A DNA stretch of 64,000 bases, taken from Limnohabitans curvus. Lineage in GTDB: Bacteria; Pseudomonadota; Gammaproteobacteria; Burkholderiales; Burkholderiaceae_C. Position 1 is the first letter of the stretch; each line of letters begins with the position of its first letter. This document shows positions 45,298-54,152 of this stretch, one piece after another. Made by a program: the position numbers and the translations under genes. The stretch is taken from positions 372,001-436,000 of the forward strand of contig NZ_NESP01000001.1 in assembly GCF_003063475.1 (NCBI RefSeq). The letters run 5' to 3'. The notes under the pieces were generated by a model. The model ran no database searches. It saw only the letters and a program-made list of their open reading frames with translations, and was not told where the DNA came from.

Positions 45298-48069
45298 TTA
45301 GCGCTTGAGCAACACTTTCAGTGCAGCTTGCAAACGACGTGCTGCCGCTTCGTCATACGCACCACCCAACACTTGCGCGGCGTCGGCCGCCCACGTCATT
45401 TGTGGAGACGGGTCGTTGCGACGTGTGAGCATTTGCAACTGCAAAGCACGGCGGGCATCGATCTGCGCAGCGGGCGTGGGCAAGTCAGCGGCCACTTCCA
45501 AACGCAACAACGGCGTGACTGCATCGCCCTTAGGCTGCGCGGACAAGGCTTGTGACCATTGTGTGCGTTGGGCGGGCGACAGTTTGCTGCCAATGGCTTG
45601 TGCGGCTGGCAGTTGCGCGGCATCGCGCTTTTCCCACGCGTGCATGAGCTGGGTCAGCACTTCGCCATGGGCTTGTGCAGCCAAGCGGCGCAAGGCGTCT
45701 TGCGCAGATTCCAACGCGTGACGTTGGGCGCGGAAAGCCGCATCACCCAAACGAGGGCCACGCGGGGCAAAGCCCTCGCGACCACCGTCGCGTGAAGGCT
45801 TGCCATCACGGCCAAAGCTAGGCTTGTCGCCAAACTTGCCACCGGGCTTGCCATCGCGACCACCGCGCGCTGCAGGTGCAGCTTCGGTGCGCTTTTGGCC
45901 TGGGCGGTCATCGCCACGCACAGCCACCACCGGACGGGGGGGGGCTTTGGGCTTGGCGGGCGCAACTTCAACCACAGGTTCAGCAACGGCATCTTCTGAG
46001 GCTGCGGCATCCGTCGGTTCGCTAACACTTGTGTCACTGGGGGCGGCCTCTGAAGGCTGTTCAGAAGCGGCTTGTGTCGCCGGTGCTTCAGCGGTATCGC
46101 TTGGTGTCGCAGTTTCTGCGGCTTGTTCGATTGAGGCAGCAGGGCTAGCCGCCACTTCACCCCGTGAAATTTGTTCTAGGGTTTGCATGGCCGCACGAAT
46201 GGCCGCGCCGTCGCCTTTGGCTGTGGCAGAGTCCAACGCTTTGGCGGCGTCAAGCACGGCTTTGTCGTGCGGTGTCAGCGCGGCTTGCGATTGCTCGCGC
46301 ACCGACGACTTGCGGGCGAAGGCTTCGTCAATCGGTTGGCGGAAGGCGTCCCACAATTTTTGTTCTTGTTTGCGGTCCAACACCACGGTGTGGGCTTCTT
46401 CTTGCCAACGCTGTTGCAGCGCTTTGACAGCGTCCACACGCAAGCTGGTGGCAGCACCCAAGGCTTGGGCTTCGGCAATCAAGGCGTGACGGCGAGCCAA
46501 GCTGGCTTTTTGTGCGTTTTCCAATGGCTCGTGTGCGGCGTGAATGGCGGTTTTCCAAACGGGCTGCAATTCAGCAAACATTTTTTCGCTCAGGTGGCCG
46601 CTCTCGCGCCAGCGTTGGGCGAACTGGTGCAACTGACGCGCCACGCCTTTCCAGTCTGGGCCATTGGCGTGTTCAACCGACCAGGCTTTGACTTCTTCAA
46701 TCAAAGCCAAGCGCTGGGCTTTGTGCGCGGTGGTTTGCGCGCGGGCTTCTTTGAGCCAGGCGTCCACCACTTCGTGGGCGCGGTTACAAGCCAAGTCGAA
46801 ACGCTTCCACAACGCGGGGTTGGGCGCGGCTTCTTTGTCGATTTTTTTCCATTGCTCGCGCAAATTGCGCAAGGTTTCTTGCATTTTGCGACCACCCATG
46901 GCGGGGATGCGCGCCACGTCGTCGGCTTTGGCCGCTGGTTTTTCAGCTTCCGCCGCTTGCGTTGTGGCTTCGGGTGCGGCGGTCTCAGCCGATGGCGCTG
47001 CTTCTGCGACGCTTGTGGCGACTTCTGCGGCAGGAGCCGAGGCCACTTCGGGTGTGACAGGTGCCTCTGTAACAGCAGGCTCAATCACCACAACATCTTG
47101 CGCAGCGTCCTCTGCCTTGGCCGCTTTAGCCTTCACAGGCTTAGCCGCAGGCGCGGGCTTGAACAAAGCCTCGGCTTGCATGGCCAGCTCTAAACGCTTT
47201 TGGTCCACCACAGCCTTGTCGGCAGTGGGTTTGACTTTGCGGGTGGCATCCACGCCAGCAGCGGCGGGTTTGGGGGATTTGGCAGGTGCAGCGGCTTGGG
47301 GCAACACTTCGCCACGGGCCACACGAATTTGGTCAGACCATGCGGGCACGGCGGGCAATGGCGCGGCGGCATCGGCGGCAGCGGCTTCGGTCAGTGTCAG
47401 CGCCTCGCAGAAAGCGGTCCACACGGCTTGCACCTGTTGGGTGCTGGTTTGCAAAGCAGGCGCAAATTTGGCGTCGACGCTGGGCCATTGGGCGTCCGCC
47501 GCCAAGGCTTGGGCTTGTGCCACCCAACGGTCGAGGTCGGCTTGCAGCGCATCGCGTTGAGCCAAGGCATCTTGCCAAGGTTTGGTGGACAACACTTCAA
47601 TGCGCTGGGCCAACAATACAGCGGCTTCGCGCTGCACTTGGGTTTGGTGTTGCAGGTCTTCAATGGCTTTGACGCGCTCGGCCAAGGCGGTTTTCAAACC
47701 GGCCAATGGCTCGCGAGACAAGGGGGCACCGGCTTTGGCGGCATCGCGCTGCCAACCCATGGCATCGCCCAAATTGATGTGGGCCGCATCGCGCAGGGCT
47801 TCGCCTTTGGCGGCCCACTCTTGCACCAACGCATCTTGGTCTTTGCTGCGGCGCAGCTCGTCGAGCTTCTCGCGCAGCACTTTGGCGGCGCCCTTGTCGC
47901 GGTGGCTCATTTCGTCGAAGACGGCTTGCAGTTGCTCCAACGTGGGCTGGCCAGCCAGCCAGTCGCGCAGGCGTGCGGTGCGGTCTGCCGAGGTGGAAAC
48001 GGTAAAGGCCCCGCCAGTCAATTTGTCTAAGGCGGCGAGGTCGAGGGGTTTGTTCGAAGAATCAGTCAC
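45298..48069 (-). CDS. Large DUF349-domain protein with Ala/Pro-rich linkers
   Basis: 923 residues. At least three helical DUF349 repeats are visible around residues 395-620 (for example WKKIDKEAAPNPALWKRFD and WQEEAHTVVLDRKQEQKLWDAF), with weaker helices at the N-terminus. Two low-complexity Ala/Glu/Thr linkers (about 320-380 and 660-740) and an Arg/Gly-rich stretch (about 755-800) follow. No enzyme motif is seen. DUF349 proteins are poorly characterised; the RG-rich part could bind nucleic acid. It is convergent with lpxH and divergent from the transglycosylase. Confidence 0.85.
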   Translation of the reverse strand: MTDSSNKPLDLAALDKLTGGAFTVSTSADRTARLRDWLAGQPTLEQLQAVFDEMSHRDKGAAKVLREKLDELRRSKDQDALVQEWAAKGEALRDAAHINLGDAMGWQRDAAKAGAPLSREPLAGLKTALAERVKAIEDLQHQTQVQREAAVLLAQRIEVLSTKPWQDALAQRDALQADLDRWVAQAQALAADAQWPSVDAKFAPALQTSTQQVQAVWTAFCEALTLTEAAAADAAAPLPAVPAWSDQIRVARGEVLPQAAAPAKSPKPAAAGVDATRKVKPTADKAVVDQKRLELAMQAEALFKPAPAAKPVKAKAAKAEDAAQDVVVIEPAVTEAPVTPEVASAPAAEVATSVAEAAPSAETAAPEATTQAAEAEKPAAKADDVARIPAMGGRKMQETLRNLREQWKKIDKEAAPNPALWKRFDLACNRAHEVVDAWLKEARAQTTAHKAQRLALIEEVKAWSVEHANGPDWKGVARQLHQFAQRWRESGHLSEKMFAELQPVWKTAIHAAHEPLENAQKASLARRHALIAEAQALGAATSLRVDAVKALQQRWQEEAHTVVLDRKQEQKLWDAFRQPIDEAFARKSSVREQSQAALTPHDKAVLDAAKALDSATAKGDGAAIRAAMQTLEQISRGEVAASPAASIEQAAETATPSDTAEAPATQAASEQPSEAAPSDTSVSEPTDAAASEDAVAEPVVEVAPAKPKAPPRPVVAVRGDDRPGQKRTEAAPAARGGRDGKPGGKFGDKPSFGRDGKPSRDGGREGFAPRGPRLGDAAFRAQRHALESAQDALRRLAAQAHGEVLTQLMHAWEKRDAAQLPAAQAIGSKLSPAQRTQWSQALSAQPKGDAVTPLLRLEVAADLPTPAAQIDARRALQLQMLTRRNDPSPQMTWAADAAQVLGGAYDEAAARRLQAALKVLLKR

Positions 48070-48146
48070 AAGTAGGGCTCACAGTAAATTAGAGGCGATT
48101 GTCGCCGAGGCTTTAAAATTTTGGCCTATTCGTTATTTATAAATTT

Positions 48147-48983
48147 ATGCCTATTCCTATGTTCGCCAGATTACAGCTAGGTCTACGTACCTTTGCAACG
48201 GACGTGGCGCAAGGCTTTTTTGCCATTTCTCACAACGGCTTGGCCGTGGTGGGCTTGTCCATCTTCTTTTTCGCCGTGGCGCTGACGGTGCGCCCCGACC
48301 TGCGTGTGGTGACCGAAGCCAAGGTCATCAGCTGGCTGCAAGAACGCCAGTATGACGAAACAGGCATCGCCACCGATGCCGATGCCGTGGACCGCGCCAC
48401 CGCCACCGACCCCCGCGACCTGCCCAAACAACAAGCCAACCTCGCCTATTGGTTGAGCAAAAAATACCGCGTGGCGCCAGAACCTTTGAGCGCTTTGGTC
48501 TCAGAAGCCTACGACGTGGGCCCCAGCAACCAAATTGAGCCGACCCTCATCTTGGCTGTGATGGCCGTGGAGTCTGGCTTTAACCCCTTTGCCCAAAGCC
48601 ATGTGGGCGCCCAAGGCCTGATGCAAGTGATGACCAAGGTCCACGAGCAGAAATACCAAGGCTTTGGTGGCACGTTGGCCGCGTTTGACCCCGTGGCCAA
48701 CGTGCGCGTGGGCGTCAACGTGCTCAAAGAGTGCATCAACCGGGCAGGTAGCTTGGAAGGTGGCCTCAAGCTCTATGTGGGCGCTGGCAATATGAAGGAC
48801 GACCAAGGCTATGCGAGCAAGGTCATGGCCGAGAACGCCCGCCTGCAACAGGTGGCCAAGGGCGTCAAAGTACCCATCACGCCCCCCCCCTCCACCGCTG
48901 CTGAGGCTGCCACCGCCCGTTTGGAGAGTTTGTGGGAAAAAGCCCAGCGCTTGACGCCCTTCGGTAAGGATGACGCGGAATAA
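48147..48983 (+). CDS. Lytic transglycosylase (SLT domain)
   Basis: 278 residues. An N-terminal membrane segment (GLAVVGLSIFFFAVAL, about 32-48) anchors it. The SLT domain (about 125-235) has the catalytic Glu in AVESGFNPFAQS and GAQGLMQVM. It cleaves glycan strands with 1,6-anhydro ring formation. A Pro/Thr linker and short tail follow. It lies upstream of the glyA riboswitch on the same strand with no terminator seen between. Confidence 0.9.
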   Translation: MPIPMFARLQLGLRTFATDVAQGFFAISHNGLAVVGLSIFFFAVALTVRPDLRVVTEAKVISWLQERQYDETGIATDADAVDRATATDPRDLPKQQANLAYWLSKKYRVAPEPLSALVSEAYDVGPSNQIEPTLILAVMAVESGFNPFAQSHVGAQGLMQVMTKVHEQKYQGFGGTLAAFDPVANVRVGVNVLKECINRAGSLEGGLKLYVGAGNMKDDQGYASKVMAENARLQQVAKGVKVPITPPPSTAAEAATARLESLWEKAQRLTPFGKDDAE

Positions 48984-49012
48984 GGGACAGCCAGCCCAAG
49001 CGCGGTAAACTC

Positions 49013-49140
49013 TGATCCGCGCGCGACTGGCGATAGGCGTGCGAGGCATCTGCCCCGCACCGCTGACGTGGATGTATGACCACTGGGAAGCGCGCAGCCT
49101 CTTTAATTAAGAGGTGTTTTGCCGTTCGCCTGGGCAGCCA
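49013..49140 (+). ncRNA. ZTP (pfl motif) riboswitch controlling glyA
   Basis: The 5' part has GCGCGCGACTGGCG (49019-49032), the stem GTGG/CCAC (49068-49082) and CTGGGAAGCGCGC (49083-49095). The 3' part has the pfl-motif signature CGCCTGGGCA (49128-49137). Two extra hairpins are inserted: GTGCGAGG/CCCCGCAC and CCTCTT/AAGAGG. ZTP riboswitches sense the purine intermediate ZTP as a signal of low 10-formyl-THF and commonly precede glyA. TGGGCAG (49131-49137) can alternatively pair with CTGCCA (49162-49167), just before the glyA ATG, which suggests control of translation. Confidence 0.88.
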
Positions 49141-49169
49141 TAAAACCACCTTTTTCTAGGACTGCCAGT

Positions 49170-50414
<1,245 letters not shown>

Positions 50415-50423
50415 CTTTTTGCC

Positions 50424-50456
50424 AACCCCCGCTCATTCGTGACGGGGGTTTTTTGT
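50424..50456 (+). terminator. intrinsic terminator after glyA
   Basis: Stem AACCCCCG (50424-50431) and CGGGGGTT (50443-50450) with an 11-nt loop, followed by a T-run. Confidence 0.9.
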
Positions 50457-50494
50457 TTGTTTGCGGTTGTAAGGATTTCTCTCCGGAGAGGGCA

Positions 50495-50564
50495 CGGGTT
50501 GCAGGTGCGGCGGGCTCTTCATGCTGGGGTACCAGAAATCATCGCCCGCCGCACCTGCAACCCG
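50495..50564. repeat. long hairpin element 1 with conserved 28-nt loop
   Basis: Two perfectly complementary 21-nt arms (50495-50515 and 50544-50564; core GGTTGCAGGTGCGGCGGG and its complement) enclose a 28-nt loop at 50516-50543. The loop includes TCATGCTGG and CAGAAATC. The same 28-nt segment, with four differences, forms the loop of element 2 in opposite orientation, but the arms of the two elements are unrelated. It lies between the glyA terminator and nrdR, in a 327-bp stretch without genes. I do not recognise this element. Confidence 0.85.
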
Positions 50565-50663
50565 CGCTGTTTTGGTTTGAAATGTTTCTCTCGAGCATTT
50601 CCTCTTTGTCGATGCACGAATGACCCGAGTGAAATGTGCGAGCGAAGCAAAGCACGACGCAGA

Positions 50664-50741
50664 CTGAGGGTGTTTGGTATTGGCCGCTGACGATTTCTGC
50701 TACTCCAGCATGAGGAAGCGGCCAATACCAAATACCCTCAG
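50664..50741. repeat. long hairpin element 2 with conserved 28-nt loop, inverted relative to element 1
   Basis: Two 25-nt arms (50664-50688 and 50717-50741; core TTTGGTATTGGCCGCT and its complement, one mismatch at 50672) enclose a 28-nt loop at 50689-50716. Read on the minus strand, the loop matches the loop of element 1 at 24 of 28 positions. The 99 bp between the two elements contain a small GAAATG/CATTTC inverted repeat (50579-50601) and a GCGAAGCAAAGCACGACGCAG stretch of repetitive look, but no gene. The nrdR start follows 42 bp downstream. Confidence 0.85.
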
Positions 50742-50783
50742 CGAGCCCAGCAAAAAGTACAAAAGCAAAAGAGAGCACAAAAA

Positions 50784-51233
50784 ATGAAATGTCCCTTCTG
50801 CGGCCACCTAGAAACCCAAGTCGTTGAGACCCGCATGTCCGAAGACGGCGACTCCATTCGCCGCCGTCGCCAATGCGGCGCCTGTGAAAAGCGTTACACC
50901 ACCTACGAACGCCCCGACGTCAGCTTCCCCAACATCGTCAAAAAAGACGGTCGCCGCATCGACTACAAGCGCAACAAACTCCTCGAATCCATGGGCCTCG
51001 CCCTGCGCAAACGCCCTGTCAGCACCGAACAGGTCGACAACGCCATCGAACGCATTGAAGAAAAACTACTCAGCCTCGGCCAACGCGAAGTGCCCTCCAC
51101 CCGCATTGGTGAGTTGGTGATGCGCGAACTCAAAAAACTCGACAAAGTCGCCTACATCCGCTTTGCTAGCGTGTACCGCAGTTTTGAAGACATCGACGAT
51201 TTCAAGAGCTTGGTGGACGAAGTTCGCAAGTAG
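50784..51233 (+). CDS. nrdR: Transcriptional repressor NrdR of ribonucleotide reductase genes
   Basis: 149 residues. The N-terminal zinc ribbon has Cys3/Cys6 (KCPFC) and the CGAC pair near residue 31-34. The ATP-cone domain (about 49-139, [19 protein letters not shown]) senses ATP/dATP. It represses nrd operons when dATP is high. Downstream of glyA is its usual place in this group. Length is standard. Confidence 0.97.
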   Translation: MKCPFCGHLETQVVETRMSEDGDSIRRRRQCGACEKRYTTYERPDVSFPNIVKKDGRRIDYKRNKLLESMGLALRKRPVSTEQVDNAIERIEEKLLSLGQREVPSTRIGELVMRELKKLDKVAYIRFASVYRSFEDIDDFKSLVDEVRK

Positions 51234-51267
51234 TTTTCGAGTCTCAGCCATGCGCTGATACCACTTC

Positions 51268-51306
51268 AAAACCTAGCATTTGCGCCATGCAAACGCTGGG
51301 TTTTTT
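51268..51306 (+). terminator. intrinsic terminator after nrdR, overlapping the fimT start
   Basis: AAAACC-T-AGC-A-TTTGC (51268-51283) pairs with GCAAA-C-GCT-G-GGTTTT (51289-51304), with one G-T pair and one A-C mismatch, followed by a T-run. The 5-nt loop (51284-51288) contains the first two bases of the ATG assigned to fimT. Confidence 0.75.
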
Positions 51307-51808
51307 ATTTTTCCAACGCCCTAACCTGCGAGGGTTTAGCCTCGTTGAGCTGCTGGCGTGCCTAGCCATCATGGCCGTCACCGCCGCATTGGCCGTGCCC
51401 AACTGGCAGCGCTTTCAAGAACGCAGCCGTGTCGAGGCCACGCGTGACCAACTTGTGAACGATTTACAAAGCGCCCGCCTTCGCGCCATGCAGCGCGGAG
51501 AAACCTTGCAACTCGCACGTTTGCGCGATTGCACCTGGGTCACATCTGCCAACAATGATTGGAGCTGTGGCTGGGAACTGCGCGTGAAATCAAGCCAAAC
51601 CGTGTTGCAAACGTCGCAGAACTCAACGCCGCTGCAAGTGACATTTACCAAGTCAGACCCCATCGACATCAGCCAACGCGGGGACCTCGGCACCGTGGGC
51701 GACCGTTGGGTCATCAAGTCACGACAAATCGCCCTCAACATCGCCAACACCCTGTGTTTGAGCAGTGCCAGCCGCTTGCGTTGGCAATCAGGTGAGTCAT
51801 GCAGCTAA
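51287..51808 (+). CDS. Minor pseudopilin FimT/GspH-like
   Basis: 173 residues. The prepilin peptidase site is RG-FSLVELL, with Glu at +5, followed by the hydrophobic helix ACLAIMAVTAALAVPNW, and then a GspH-type domain. It primes or decorates type IV pili. The only ATG lies in the loop of the nrdR terminator (51287) and gives a 16-residue leader. A CTG at 51326 would give a short leader ending in RG. It overlaps pilV by 10 bp. Confidence 0.85.
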   Translation: MQTLGFLFFQRPNLRGFSLVELLACLAIMAVTAALAVPNWQRFQERSRVEATRDQLVNDLQSARLRAMQRGETLQLARLRDCTWVTSANNDWSCGWELRVKSSQTVLQTSQNSTPLQVTFTKSDPIDISQRGDLGTVGDRWVIKSRQIALNIANTLCLSSASRLRWQSGESCS

Positions 51809-52299
51809 AGCGCATACAAGGGTTCGCCTTGATGGAAGCGATGGCAGCACTGCTGGTCTTAGTGCTTGGCATCTTGGGCTTGTTGTGGATGCACCAACAA
51901 GCCTTGGCGCTGCAACGACAGCAACTCATGCGTTCGGTCGCGATGGGCATCGCCGACGATGTGGCCGAGCGCATGCAGCTCAATGCCCCGCAAAATGCGA
52001 TGTATGCCAAAGCATGGGGCGCGCTCACGAGCAATGCAGGTCCTGACTGCGCAGCCACAGCGTGCAGCCGCCCAGAGCTTGCGCAATGGGACATGCAGCA
52101 ACTCCAAGCCAACTTAAACAGTCAACTTCCGGAAGGCGATGCAACGGTCTTTGCCTTAACGGGTCTGAGCAACTGGTGGGGCATCGCCATTGCTTGGCGT
52201 GACGCAACAGAGACCTATCGCACCGATGCAGCAGCAGGCACCCCACCCTGCCCCGCACAAATGAGCTGTTGGCGTCTTTTCATAAGGCCCACACGATGA
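51799..52299 (+). CDS. pilV: Type IV pilus minor pilin PilV-like
   Basis: 166 residues. The prepilin site is IQG-FALMEAM with Glu at +5, and the membrane helix is ALLVLVLGILGLLWM. The rest is a small pilin head with several Cys, including CAATACSRP near residue 76-84. Second gene of the minor-pilin operon, overlapping fimT by 10 bp and pilW by 4 bp. Confidence 0.85.
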   Translation: MQLKRIQGFALMEAMAALLVLVLGILGLLWMHQQALALQRQQLMRSVAMGIADDVAERMQLNAPQNAMYAKAWGALTSNAGPDCAATACSRPELAQWDMQQLQANLNSQLPEGDATVFALTGLSNWWGIAIAWRDATETYRTDAAAGTPPCPAQMSCWRLFIRPTR

Positions 52300-53048
52300 A
52301 CGCCCCCGCGCAGCAGGGCCACACCTTGCCTGAACTGTTGATTGGCATTGCATTGGGACTCGGGGTCGTCGCCGCAGCCATTGCGGCATACGGGGCCAGC
52401 AAACAAACCTGGGCATCCATGGCCGCTGCCGATGCCGTTCACGCCAATGCTCGCGTGGCCTTGCGCAACGTGCGCGAGCAAGCTTACATGGCGGGGGCTG
52501 CGTATCTGAAGCTGACCAGCAGCAATGATGGGCAGATCACCATCGATGTTTCTACAAGCGAAGAGGTTGGCGAGCCCGCGCTAGGCGGCATCAACGGCAG
52601 CACCTCTGTGGAGAGCATCACTCTGGGGCATTGGCATGCGGTAGATGCCACAGACTGCCAGGGCAACACAGGAAGCACGCACAGCACCGTGCGTAACGAC
52701 TACAAGCTCAACACCAACAAAGAGCTGAGCTGCAAAGACCTGAATCTCAACAACAGCACCTACCAGGCACTCGCCGAAGGCATCGAAGATTTTCAGCTCC
52801 GCTACGCCGAAGCAAACCCCAGTCGACAAACCATTCAGTGGAAAAGCGCCAACGAAATCACTGCCATGTCGCAAGTACTGGCGATTGAAGTTTGTGTGCG
52901 CGTCGCCAGCATTCACCCAATTAACCAAACAAAACCCAACCCCCGTCACAAAGGCTGCCAAGGCGAAGTGCTGGCGGCAGATGGACGCGCGCGACGGGTA
53001 TTTCGACGGATCATGGCACTGCGCAACCGAGAAAGCGTCATGCCATGA
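52296..53048 (+). CDS. pilW: Type IV pilus minor pilin PilW-like
   Basis: 250 residues from the ATG that overlaps the pilV stop (ATGA). The prepilin site is QQG-HTLPELL with Glu at +5, followed by the helix IGIALGLGVVAAAIAAYG. The large head domain is typical of PilW. The stop overlaps the pilX start (ATGA), so the operon is translationally coupled. Confidence 0.85.
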   Translation: MNAPAQQGHTLPELLIGIALGLGVVAAAIAAYGASKQTWASMAAADAVHANARVALRNVREQAYMAGAAYLKLTSSNDGQITIDVSTSEEVGEPALGGINGSTSVESITLGHWHAVDATDCQGNTGSTHSTVRNDYKLNTNKELSCKDLNLNNSTYQALAEGIEDFQLRYAEANPSRQTIQWKSANEITAMSQVLAIEVCVRVASIHPINQTKPNPRHKGCQGEVLAADGRARRVFRRIMALRNRESVMP

Positions 53049-53683
53049 AGCGCCAAACACATGACAGCGGTTTTGCCTTGCCCACCTTAATGGCGATGCT
53101 CGCACTCGCCAGCATCGCCACGCTGCTGGCCTTGCGCAACCTGTGGGTGAATGAGCAGTTGCTCAACGCAGAGGCAGACCAACTGCGCACCCAACACAAA
53201 GCCCAAGCCGTATTAGCCACAGCCTTGGCTGACATCATCGGCACCACAAATGCAACAAGTGGCAGTGGTGAAGTGGCGCTCAACTTGCGCCACACCATGG
53301 GCAACACCACGCAAACACATGTCTTCTTTCCTGCCTCGATGTCTGAGTACGACACGCTGCGCCAGCGCCTAGGCATCAGCACATGCAGCGCGGGCATTTG
53401 CGCCCCCAATACGTTAGAGGTCAACGCCACCAAAGCAAGCTATTGGAAAACACAAACGGCCACAGCCATGACCGTCAGCGCCAACGACACGCCCGATGGC
53501 GAGAACGCGGCTTGGTATTGGGTCGAGATTTTTCCGCAAGCCAACGCCAGCGGCTTCATCTATCGCATCACAGCCCTCGCCAACGGCGTGACGTCCAGCA
53601 ACATCGTGTTGCAAGCCGTTTGGACACGCGACGACACCGCCACCACAGGTCAGTGGCGGAGCTGGCACCTGCTACACGACTGA
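53045..53683 (+). CDS. pilX: Type IV pilus minor pilin PilX-like
   Basis: 212 residues. The prepilin-like site is DSG-FALPTLM; the +5 residue is Thr, not Glu, as in several PilX/GspK-type initiators. The helix MAMLALASIATLLAL follows. The normal next gene, the large tip adhesin pilY1, is missing; the next start, pilE-like, is only 7 bp away. Confidence 0.82.
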   Translation: MKRQTHDSGFALPTLMAMLALASIATLLALRNLWVNEQLLNAEADQLRTQHKAQAVLATALADIIGTTNATSGSGEVALNLRHTMGNTTQTHVFFPASMSEYDTLRQRLGISTCSAGICAPNTLEVNATKASYWKTQTATAMTVSANDTPDGENAAWYWVEIFPQANASGFIYRITALANGVTSSNIVLQAVWTRDDTATTGQWRSWHLLHD

Positions 53684-53690
53684 ACACACC

Positions 53691-54101
53691 ATGACACGCG
53701 CGCGACCGTCACAGGGCTTCACCCTCATTGAGCTGCTCATCACGCTCGCCTGCATCGCCGCACTCACCAGCATCGCATGGCCCAGTTACCAAAGTTTGAT
53801 TTTGCGCAGCCAACGCGCCCAAGCGCGCGCATCGTTGTTGCAAGCTGCGCATTGGTTTGAGCGCGCGGCCAGTGCGAATGGAAACTACCCCTCAGCAGCC
53901 GAAGTTCCCATCAGCGTGTTGCAAATTGAAGGTCAGCGATACAAGATGAGCGTCACCAGTACGGCACAAAGTTACACCCTCAGCGCCACACCTTTGAGTG
54001 TTCAAGCCGCTGATGTCTGCGGCACTTTGACAGTGAACCACCTAGGCGTGCGCAACGTGCAAGGTGCCAGCCAAACTGCGGCGCAGTGCTGGAGTCGATA
54101 G
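53691..54101 (+). CDS. pilE: Type IV minor pilin, PilE-like
   Basis: 136 residues. The prepilin site is SQG-FTLIELL with Glu at +5, the hydrophobic helix is ITLACIAALTSIAWPSYQ, and a C-terminal disulfide pair is likely (Cys in ADVCGTL and AQCWSR). It resembles the minor PilE that closes fimT-pilVWXY1E operons rather than the major pilin. Last gene of the cluster. Confidence 0.83.
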   Translation: MTRARPSQGFTLIELLITLACIAALTSIAWPSYQSLILRSQRAQARASLLQAAHWFERAASANGNYPSAAEVPISVLQIEGQRYKMSVTSTAQSYTLSATPLSVQAADVCGTLTVNHLGVRNVQGASQTAAQCWSR

Positions 54102-54152
54102 GCCTTCGCCATGGCCACATGAACTGCAGGTCTCGCCATTCATAATTGCGCC

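Noticed and set aside
45900..46140. Low-complexity stretch in the DUF349 gene as a tandem repeat array
   Set aside because: It encodes an Ala/Glu/Ser-rich linker without a fixed DNA period.
46183..47193. 336-codon open frame opposite the DUF349 gene
   Set aside because: Composition is a mirror of Ala/Gln/Lys codons on the other strand, with no domain or ribosome-binding site.
54102..54152. Possible FMN riboswitch in front of ribD
   Set aside because: The gap is only about 50 bp and lacks the conserved RFN-element segments.
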